Source: Pseudomonadota bacterium
Lineage (GTDB): Bacteria; Pseudomonadota; Alphaproteobacteria; HIMB59; GCA-002718135
Assembly: GCA_027625355.1 (NCBI GenBank)
Contig: JAQBWI010000060.1
Location: 1-6,665, forward strand
Length of the DNA: 6,665 nucleotides
Reading direction: 5' to 3'
Shown: positions 1 through 5,950 of the stretch, piece by piece
Layout: each line of letters starts with the position of its first letter
How positions within the stretch are numbered: the stretch's first letter is position 1
Made by a program: the position numbers and the translations under genes
Notes under the pieces: generated by a model
The model's input: the letters and a program-made list of their open reading frames with translations, nothing else
Told to the model about the DNA's origin: nothing
Databases searched by the model: none

Positions 1-189
1 GATAAAGTGAGACAAGGTTGTGAATTCAAATCAGATGCACCTTGGAAGTCTACAGCTCAAACTGATCAATTTATTGACTCAGGAACAGTCTTTGTAGATA
101 TCTCTGATGTTGATACTTATGTAATGGCTATGAGAGGAATTTCTTTAGAAATTTTAGAGACTTTTGACAGCACTTATTTGAGTTGTTAA
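1..189 (+). CDS. Probable periplasmic sugar-binding protein of the ABC importer, C-terminal end (5' partial)
   Basis: The frame is open from the first base and gives 62 residues before a TAA stop, so the gene starts left of the window. The GTG at base 7 is an internal valine codon, not a start. The fragment is soluble, with no membrane segment. It contains a segment like VFVDISDVDTYVMAMRG followed by a short tail, which resembles the C-terminal lobe of periplasmic binding proteins of CUT2 sugar importers. No diagnostic motif survives in so short a piece, so the identification rests mainly on position: binding protein, permease, permease, ATPase is a standard order, and no other binding protein is present. 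If correct, the protein would capture the sugar in the periplasm and deliver it to the two permeases encoded next. It is separated from them by an intrinsic terminator, which fits a need for more binding protein than membrane subunits. Confidence 0.7.
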   Translation, partial: DKVRQGCEFKSDAPWKSTAQTDQFIDSGTVFVDISDVDTYVMAMRGISLEILETFDSTYLSC

Positions 190-203
190 CGTTTTAATTT
201 TAA

Positions 204-230
204 GGGGGCTTTAACGCCCCCCTTTTTTTT
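204..230 (+). terminator. Rho-independent terminator between binding protein and permease genes
   Basis: A perfect 6-bp stem (GGGGGC at 204-209 paired with GCCCCC at 216-221) closes a 6-base loop, TTTAAC. One unpaired C and then eight consecutive T at 223-230 follow. This G/C block stands out sharply in a very A/T-rich window. It begins 15 bases after the stop of the upstream gene, and its T-tract ends two bases before the ATG of the first permease. It probably ends most transcripts of the binding-protein gene, or protects their 3' ends, while letting a fraction read through into the permease, ATPase and catabolic genes. No separate promoter is visible in the 43-base gap. Confidence 0.88.
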
Positions 231-232
231 AT

Positions 233-1219
233 ATGAAAACTAAAATCCCTGACTTTGTAAAAACTAATCAATTTGGTTTGCTATTACTAGTTATAGTATT
301 CATTCTCTTATTTACATTTACAACTGATGGATTTTCATCACGTTTCAATATTTATGCTTTATCAAGAGTAGTTGCCATTGACATAATGATAGGCTTGGCA
401 ATGATGGTTGTTATACTTACAGGAGGACTTAATTTATCTCTTGGTGCACTTGGCGTTTCTGCAGCCATGTTTGGTGGATGGTGCATGGAGTCAATGGGTA
501 TACCAATTTCAATTTCAATTGTTTTAATTTTATTATTTGGGTCTTTTCTCGGATGGATTAATGGATATGTAACAGTCAAAACAGGTGTGCATAGTTTTAT
601 TGTTACTTTAGCAACAATGAGTATTTATTTTGGCTTTATGACTTTATTGACAGAGGCAGAAGCTTTTAGAAAATTACCAGAAACTTTTACTGATTTTGGC
701 AGCATGAAGTTATTTAATAAATATATCTCACCATTACTTTTACTTAGTATCTTTACTTGTTTTGTTTTATTTTACTTATTTAAATTTACTGACATTGGAA
801 GAAAATTAATTGCAGCAGGTGCTAATCCTGATGCTGCAGAACTTTCAGGTATTTCAGTAAATAGAATGTTTATTTATTGCCATATGCTATCTGGTTTTTT
901 AGCTGCAGTAGCAGGTATAATGTTGACTTCTAGAATTGGTGCGGCAATTCCATCTATGGCAGGTCATTTAGGATTTGATTGGTTGCTTCCAGCTTTTCTG
1001 GCTCCAGTTATAGGAGGAACTTTATTATCTGGAGGTAAGGTAACAGTTTTTGGCACTATGTTAGGCGCTGTACTCGTAACACTAATTAATAATGGTTTAT
1101 ATTTAATTGATGTAGGTGAATTTTGGGTAAGGTTTTTTCTAGGACTAATACTTTTGTTCGCAGTTCTTCTTGATAGAGCAAGAGAATATTTTACATCTAA
1201 GAATTCAATTGTTTCATGA
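233..1219 (+). CDS. CUT2-family sugar ABC transporter permease (RbsC-like), first paralogue
   Basis: This 328-residue inner-membrane protein matches the branched-chain/monosaccharide permease family (BPD_transp_2) in length and motifs. Hydrophobic segments run through most of it, at about residues 14-30, 47-65, 93-109, 121-139, 166-184, 213-232, 250-266, 271-291 and 298-313. Family landmarks are GGLNLSLG (64-71), INGYVTVKTG (109-118) with FIVTLATM (122-129), the cytoplasmic GRKLIAAGANPDAAELSGI stretch (189-207, contact region for the ATPase), and the APVIGGTLLSGGKV glycine-rich block (257-270). The usual Asp of the GG(I/L)DLS motif is Asn here. The ATG at 233 is the first in-frame start and gives a normal short cytoplasmic N-terminus (MKTKIPDF). 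It has no ordinary Shine-Dalgarno, because the terminator occupies that space. The last four bases overlap the next permease gene (ATGA). Substrate is inferred from the downstream enzymes. Confidence 0.93.
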   Translation: MKTKIPDFVKTNQFGLLLLVIVFILLFTFTTDGFSSRFNIYALSRVVAIDIMIGLAMMVVILTGGLNLSLGALGVSAAMFGGWCMESMGIPISISIVLILLFGSFLGWINGYVTVKTGVHSFIVTLATMSIYFGFMTLLTEAEAFRKLPETFTDFGSMKLFNKYISPLLLLSIFTCFVLFYLFKFTDIGRKLIAAGANPDAAELSGISVNRMFIYCHMLSGFLAAVAGIMLTSRIGAAIPSMAGHLGFDWLLPAFLAPVIGGTLLSGGKVTVFGTMLGAVLVTLINNGLYLIDVGEFWVRFFLGLILLFAVLLDRAREYFTSKNSIVS

Positions 1220-2184
1220 GTAATTTGTTAAAAAAGGATTGGTTTGGCCTTGGTCTAGTAATCATTTTAGGATCAATATTAATCTCTTTTTTTAAACCAG
1301 CTTTTATATCTCCTTTTAATTTATATGTTTTAATGTTGAGTGTAAGTCTGATGCTTGTTGTGGCAATGTCTCAAATGATTATTATTGCTATTGGTCAGAT
1401 GAATCTTTCAGTTGGTGCAATTGGAGGACTAGTCGCTATTTCTTTTACAGGATTGATGGAGGTATATGATTTATCTATTTTATCTGCAATGTTTATTGGT
1501 TTAGGAATAGGGATTATCTGCGGTTTCATTAATGGATATATTACAGTCAAAACTGGAATTTCAGCTTTCATTATTACTCTTGCAACACTCTATATTTTTA
1601 AAGGTATGAACTTAGGTATAACTGAAGCACAACCATTTTATGAAATACCTGAGTCAGTAAAATATTTTGGAAATGCAAAAATATTTGGTCCGATACCATT
1701 CTTAATAATCATTCCTGTAATTATTACTTTCTTAATGTGGGTGTTAATGAACAGAACTAGTTTAGGTAGATACATGTTGGCATACGGTAATAATGTTCAG
1801 TCATCTGAATTAATGGGCATTTCTTCAACAAAAATTGTTGTTTATGCTCATATAATATCTGGTTTATTGGCCGCTATTGGAGGAATGTTAGTTGTTTGCA
1901 GATTACAATTAGGAACTCCTAATATTGGTGACTCCTGGTTGTTACCATCATTTGCAGCACCTGTCATTGGTGGAGCTATTTTGGCAGGAGGTAAAGTTGA
2001 TGTGATAGCCACTGCTTTTGGAGTTATATTAGTTGCAATTATTTCACAAACTCTGGTAATTTTTAAAATCGATCCATTTTTTGTTCAGATATTTCTAGGT
2101 TTTATGATTTTAATAGCTGTCTTTATCAATAGATACAGAGAGTATAGAGAAGATAGAAGAAATAAGGTTTTTTCAAATGAGTAA
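1216..2184 (+). CDS. CUT2-family sugar ABC transporter permease (RbsC-like), second paralogue
   Basis: This 322-residue polytopic membrane protein is clearly related to the preceding permease. Shared blocks include FNLYVL (34-39), GQMNLSVGAIGG (60-71), INGYITVKTGISAFIITLAT (105-124), the ATPase-contact region GRYMLAYGNNVQSSELMGI (184-202), HIISGLLAAIGGM (212-224) and APVIGGAILAGGKVDV (248-263). The two probably form a heterodimeric transmembrane channel, whereas the ribose system uses two copies of one permease. As in its partner, Asn replaces the customary Asp in the motif before LSVG. The C-terminus ends in a charged tail (residues 305-322, RYREYREDRRNK and following), expected to be cytoplasmic. 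The ATG overlaps the upstream stop as ATGA, and its 3' end overlaps the ATPase start by 8 bases, so translational coupling is likely. No strong Shine-Dalgarno precedes the start. Confidence 0.93.
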   Translation: MSNLLKKDWFGLGLVIILGSILISFFKPAFISPFNLYVLMLSVSLMLVVAMSQMIIIAIGQMNLSVGAIGGLVAISFTGLMEVYDLSILSAMFIGLGIGIICGFINGYITVKTGISAFIITLATLYIFKGMNLGITEAQPFYEIPESVKYFGNAKIFGPIPFLIIIPVIITFLMWVLMNRTSLGRYMLAYGNNVQSSELMGISSTKIVVYAHIISGLLAAIGGMLVVCRLQLGTPNIGDSWLLPSFAAPVIGGAILAGGKVDVIATAFGVILVAIISQTLVIFKIDPFFVQIFLGFMILIAVFINRYREYREDRRNKVFSNE

Positions 2185-3670
2185 AAATATTCTTGAATTA
2201 ACTAATGTAACAAAAAACTTTCCAGGTGTAAAAGCTCTAGATAATGCCAATTTCAAATTAAAAAAAGGATCAATCCATGCTTTGCTTGGAGAAAATGGTG
2301 CAGGAAAGTCTACTATGATTAAAATTATTACAGGAGTTTACAAGCAGGATTTTGGGTCTTTAATCATTGATGATAACAAACAAAGCTTCTCTTCTCCAAA
2401 TGAGGCAAACAAGTCAGGTATATCAGTAGTTCATCAAGAAAGAAATTTAATACGTCGTTTCTCAGTTGGTAATAATTTACCAAAAAATAATTTAGGTTTA
2501 ATTAATTATGATCAAGTTGCTGAACAATCAAAAAAATGGCTTGATATAATGGAGCTAGATATACATCCAAACACAATAGTTTCAGAATTAACAGTGGCAA
2601 AAATGCAACTATGTGAAATTGCAAAGGCTTTATCTTTAGAGTCTAAAATTTTATTGTTAGACGAGCCTACTTCTTCATTATCTCCACAAGATACTAAAAA
2701 TTTATTTTCTCTTTTAAAACGATTAGTAAAAGAGCAAGATGTAAGTATTGTTTTTGTAAGTCACAAACTTGAAGAAGTTTTTGAAATTTGTGATGAGGTT
2801 ACTGTATTAAGAGATGGTAAAAATGCTTGTGTTTCTGAAAATATTAAAAATTTAGATAGACAAAAATTGGTAAAATTAATGATAGGTAGAGATGAGCAAA
2901 TTATAAAATCAAAAGAAAATAAAAATATAAACAAAGAAAATTTACTAGATTTAATAAAAATTAACACAGATTTAGGGCACAAAGAAATTAGCTTAAACTT
3001 AAAAAAAGGAGAGATTTTGGGCCTTTATGGTTTAGTTGGAGCAGGTAGAACTGAATTAATTAAATGTCTTTTAGGTTTAGATAGAATTATTTCAGGTAAG
3101 CTAGTTTTAAACAATGAAGAAATAAAAATACACTCTCCTAAAGAAGCATTAGAAAAGTATAAAATTGGTTACATCAGTGAAGATAGAAAAAAAGAAGGTT
3201 TAATACTTATGCATGATGTTTTAACTAATGCAGGTATTACGGTTTGGTCAAAGTTAAAAAAGATTTTATCTTTTTTAAATAACGGTATTATTTATAACAA
3301 GGTTGATCCTTATGTAAAAAAATTAGAAGTTAAAACTCCTTCTTATAAACAATTAGTCTCTAATTTATCAGGAGGCAATCAGCAAAAAATTAGTGTTGCT
3401 AAGTGGTTAGCTGCTGGAACTGATATCTTGTTTATAGATGAGCCAACTGTAGGGATTGATATTAAAACAAAAGCATATTTACATGAATTAATTATTAATT
3501 TATCTAAAAGTGGTACTTCAATAATTTTAATCACCAGTGATATGCCAGAAATGATCAGCTTAGCTGATAGAATCATTACAATGAAAGATTTTAAAGTGGT
3601 AGGAGAAACAATGAACAATCACAATTATGATGATATGAGTGCATCTATTATGGCAAATATTCATGAATAA
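2177..3670 (+). CDS. Sugar ABC transporter ATP-binding protein, two fused nucleotide-binding domains (RbsA/XylG/MglA type)
   Basis: This 497-residue cytoplasmic ATPase powers the importer and has the tandem-NBD layout and length of the RbsA family. NBD1 has Walker A GENGAGKST (38-46), Q-loop Gln87, Walker B ILLLDEP (158-164) and switch His196. Its signature motif is degenerate (LTVAKMQ, 138-144). NBD2 has the family-typical modified Walker A GLVGAGRTE (285-293, Arg in place of the Lys), the EDRKKEGL block (335-342), a canonical LSGGNQQK signature (397-404), Walker B ILFIDEP (417-423), and Ser454 where a switch His would sit. Thus the site using the NBD1 Walker A and the NBD2 signature should be catalytic and the other site impaired, as known for this family. 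A polar Lys/Asn/Glu-rich linker (about 243-256) joins the halves. The start has AAGG at 2163-2166, ten bases upstream. Both ends overlap neighbours by 8 bases. Confidence 0.95.
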   Translation: MSKNILELTNVTKNFPGVKALDNANFKLKKGSIHALLGENGAGKSTMIKIITGVYKQDFGSLIIDDNKQSFSSPNEANKSGISVVHQERNLIRRFSVGNNLPKNNLGLINYDQVAEQSKKWLDIMELDIHPNTIVSELTVAKMQLCEIAKALSLESKILLLDEPTSSLSPQDTKNLFSLLKRLVKEQDVSIVFVSHKLEEVFEICDEVTVLRDGKNACVSENIKNLDRQKLVKLMIGRDEQIIKSKENKNINKENLLDLIKINTDLGHKEISLNLKKGEILGLYGLVGAGRTELIKCLLGLDRIISGKLVLNNEEIKIHSPKEALEKYKIGYISEDRKKEGLILMHDVLTNAGITVWSKLKKILSFLNNGIIYNKVDPYVKKLEVKTPSYKQLVSNLSGGNQQKISVAKWLAAGTDILFIDEPTVGIDIKTKAYLHELIINLSKSGTSIILITSDMPEMISLADRIITMKDFKVVGETMNNHNYDDMSASIMANIHE

Positions 3671-4667
3671 TAGAAAGCTTGGGAAAACAAATATCAATTT
3701 AAATGCAATTGGTTTTGGTGGAGCGCCCCTTGGAGATTTGTTTGAAAATCTGGAAGAGCCAAATTGTTTTGAGGTATTAACAAAATGTTATGAAGCAAAT
3801 ATAAACCTTTATGATACATCTCCACTTTATGGATATGGTTTAAGTGAACATCGTTTAGGAAATTTTTTGAAAACTGTAGATGAAGATAGTTATTATTTAT
3901 CAACTAAGGTAGGCAGATACTTAACTCCAGAGCAAGAGTCAAAAATTGATAGGGGGAGATTTGCAGGAGGTTTAAATTTTTCACCTCATTTAGATTATTC
4001 TTACGATGGAGTTATGAGATCTTTTGAACAGTCACTTATAAGATTAGCTGTATCAAAAGTTGACATATGCTTGATACATGATGTGGATAGATTTAACTTT
4101 GGAAATGAAGTAGATCATTATTTTAAACTTGCGATGGCAGGAGCCTATAAAGCCCTCCAAAAACTCAAAGATGAAAAAGTAATAAAGGCAATAGGTGTTG
4201 GTATTAATGATTCTGATATTTGTGCAAAGTTTGCAGAGGCTGGTGAATTTGATTGTATGCTTTTAGCAGGTAGATACTCCCTGTTAGATCAAAATGCACT
4301 TAACGATTTTTTTCCTATTGCTGAAAAAAATAATATTGGCATAATTCTTGCTGGAGTATTTAACTCAGGAATTCTCGCAAAGGGGATTGGTGAAAATATT
4401 ACTTATTTTTATGATAAGATTCCAGAAGAAGTTAAAAATAAATATTTGAAAATTTCAAAAATTTGTGAAAATTATAATGTTCCTGTTCCTGCGGCAGCCA
4501 TACAGCTTTCATATTCTAATAAATTAATCTCTTCTATGATATTAGGAATGGATAGACCTAATCAAATTAAACAAAATTTAGATTACTTAAACTTTAATAT
4601 TCCTAATGATTTATGGAGTGATCTATTTAAAGAAAAACTAATTGATGAAAGGTGTCCTTTATTATGA
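3663..4667 (+). CDS. Aldo/keto reductase, probable L-fucose (D-threo-aldose) 1-dehydrogenase
   Basis: The 334-residue cytoplasmic protein is an AKR-superfamily TIM-barrel oxidoreductase. It is proposed to oxidise the C1 hydroxyl of L-fucose with NAD(P)+ to the lactone. The catalytic tetrad is visible as Asp51 and Tyr56 in YDTSPLYGYG, Lys82 in YLSTKVGR, and His139 in DICLIHDVDR. The N-terminal RKLGKTNINLNAIGFGGAPLG (residues 4-24), LAGRYSLLDQ (201-210) and GVFNSGILAKG (231-241) are the signature stretches of the D-threo-aldose/L-galactose/L-fucose dehydrogenase branch. The ATG at 3663 is preferred over an upstream in-frame GTG at 3639, because it aligns the RKLG motif a few residues from Met as in relatives. 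It overlaps the ATPase stop by 8 bases (ATGAATAA), and the stop overlaps the dehydratase start (ATGA). Family members accept several aldoses, so L-fucose is chosen from the adjacent fuconate dehydratase. D-arabinose and L-galactose remain possible. Confidence 0.88.
   Translation: MNNRKLGKTNINLNAIGFGGAPLGDLFENLEEPNCFEVLTKCYEANINLYDTSPLYGYGLSEHRLGNFLKTVDEDSYYLSTKVGRYLTPEQESKIDRGRFAGGLNFSPHLDYSYDGVMRSFEQSLIRLAVSKVDICLIHDVDRFNFGNEVDHYFKLAMAGAYKALQKLKDEKVIKAIGVGINDSDICAKFAEAGEFDCMLLAGRYSLLDQNALNDFFPIAEKNNIGIILAGVFNSGILAKGIGENITYFYDKIPEEVKNKYLKISKICENYNVPVPAAAIQLSYSNKLISSMILGMDRPNQIKQNLDYLNFNIPNDLWSDLFKEKLIDERCPLL
4647..4652 (+). promoter_or_regulatory. Shine-Dalgarno sequence for the fuconate dehydratase gene
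   Basis: GAAAGG lies 11 bases before the ATG at 4664, inside the 3' end of the aldo/keto reductase gene. It supports the ATG at 4664 as the start, rather than the in-frame GTG at 4652, which overlaps this site itself. Confidence 0.55.
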
Positions 4668-5950
4668 AAGTAACAAATGTAAAAACTCAAGATATTCGTT
4701 TTCCTACATCAAAAGATAATTTAGGTACAGATGCTGTTCATGTAGATTGTGATTATTCTGCAACTTATGTAACGATCGAAACTGAGAATGCTGATTTTAA
4801 AGGAATAGGATCTACTTTTACAATTGGAAAAGGAAATGATCTTTGTTGTAAATCTATTGAGTATTTTAAAGAATTTATTTTAGGAAAAGAAGTTGATGAA
4901 ATTGAAAAAGAACTTGGATTAATATGGGAGAAAGTAACAAACCATAGTCAACTGAGATGGGTAGGTCCTCAAAAAGGAGTAACACATTTAGCTGCTGCTG
5001 CTTTTTTTAATGCTATATGGGATTTAATTTCTAAAATTTATATGAAACCACTCTGGAGATATATAATAGAATTAGAAACAGAAGAATTACTAGATAAGCT
5101 CTCTTTTTCATACATCGATGATGTAATAACAAAAAAAGAAGCGGCTATAATCATAGATCAAAAAAAACAAGACTTACCATCTAACATAGATGAGTTAAAT
5201 TCGACTATTTTTCCAGCATACACAACTGCCGCGGGTTGGCTTGGATATTCAGATGATAAAATGAAAGATTTGGTTAAAGAAAATTTACAAAAAGGATGGA
5301 CACACTTTAAAATGAAAGTTGGTCAAGATATTGAAAGAGATATTCATCGATGTAAATTGGTAAGAGAGCTGATTGGAAAAGATAACAAATTAATGGTCGA
5401 TTCTAATCAAGTTTGGAGTGTGAATGAAACAATTGAATATATCAACCAATTAAAGCAATTTGATATTATGTTTTATGAAGAGCCAACAAGTCCTGATGAT
5501 ATAATTGGTTTTCGAAAAATTAAAGACGCTCATCCAGATGTAAAATTAGCAACTGGTGAAATGATTCAAAATAAGGTTATTTTTAAACAATTTATTGAAA
5601 ATAAATCTCTAGATTATTGTCAAATTGATAGTTGTAGGATTGCAAGTATTAATGAAATATTACCAGTCTTATTAATTGCTAGTAAATTTAATACCCCTGT
5701 TATTCCTCATGCAGGCGGTATTGGTTTGTGCGAATATGTTCAACATTTGAATCTAATTAACAAATTCATTATTACCAATAATGATCTTTTCTTAAGTGAG
5801 TATGCTGAAAGTTGTTCTGAGCATTTTGATAATCCAGCTATTATCAAGAAGGGTGGCTATGTTACTCCAACTAATCCAGGATATTCTGTAAAAATAAAAG
5901 ATAGTTCTCTGGAAGAATTTGATTATAATAATGGAACATATTGGAATTAA
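4664..5950 (+). CDS. fucD: L-fuconate dehydratase (enolase superfamily, mandelate racemase group)
   Basis: This 428-residue cytoplasmic, Mg2+-dependent enzyme dehydrates L-fuconate to 2-keto-3-deoxy-L-fuconate. The N-terminal capping domain (about 1-140) carries RFPTSKDNLGTDAVHVDCDY (12-31) and the KPLW segment (128-131). The family-distinctive PAYTTAAGWLGYSDDKM stretch (184-200) opens the barrel domain. Catalytic residues are the KxK pair Lys216/Lys218 (FKMKVG), metal ligands Asp246 (MVDSNQ), Glu272 (YEEP) and Glu299 (TGE), and the Asp322/His349 dyad (QIDSCR; IPHAGG). Each lies two positions before the equivalents I recall for Xanthomonas campestris FucD (K218/K220, D248, E274, E301, D324, H351), and the length is near the family norm of about 430-440. 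The ATG at 4664 overlaps the upstream stop as ATGA and gives the expected short N-terminus (MKVTNVKTQDIRFP). Related sugar-acid dehydratases exist, but the combined motifs favour fuconate. Confidence 0.94.
   Translation: MKVTNVKTQDIRFPTSKDNLGTDAVHVDCDYSATYVTIETENADFKGIGSTFTIGKGNDLCCKSIEYFKEFILGKEVDEIEKELGLIWEKVTNHSQLRWVGPQKGVTHLAAAAFFNAIWDLISKIYMKPLWRYIIELETEELLDKLSFSYIDDVITKKEAAIIIDQKKQDLPSNIDELNSTIFPAYTTAAGWLGYSDDKMKDLVKENLQKGWTHFKMKVGQDIERDIHRCKLVRELIGKDNKLMVDSNQVWSVNETIEYINQLKQFDIMFYEEPTSPDDIIGFRKIKDAHPDVKLATGEMIQNKVIFKQFIENKSLDYCQIDSCRIASINEILPVLLIASKFNTPVIPHAGGIGLCEYVQHLNLINKFIITNNDLFLSEYAESCSEHFDNPAIIKKGGYVTPTNPGYSVKIKDSSLEEFDYNNGTYWN

Noticed and set aside
7..189. A 60-codon ORF starting at GTG 7
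   Set aside because: The same frame is open to base 1 and the sequence reads as the tail of a larger soluble protein, so it is treated as a 5'-truncated gene.
190..232. Possible promoter or riboswitch in the only intergenic gap
   Set aside because: The gap is 43 bases and nearly filled by the terminator. There is no room for an aptamer and no recognisable -35/-10 pair.
352..579. Minus-strand ORFs within the first permease and, similarly, at 2761-2982, 3379-3618, 3694-3903, 5792-5974 and 5871-6065
   Set aside because: All lie opposite genes with clear family motifs, have no recognisable domains or initiation signals, and look like chance reading frames.
3639..3662. In-frame GTG extension of the aldo/keto reductase by 8 residues
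   Set aside because: The extension (MHLLWQIF) is out-of-frame ATPase coding sequence, and family members start just before the RKLG motif, which fits the ATG at 3663.
4652..4663. In-frame GTG extension of the fuconate dehydratase by 4 residues
   Set aside because: The GTG overlaps the likely Shine-Dalgarno. The ATG at 4664 forms a normal ATGA overlap with the upstream stop.
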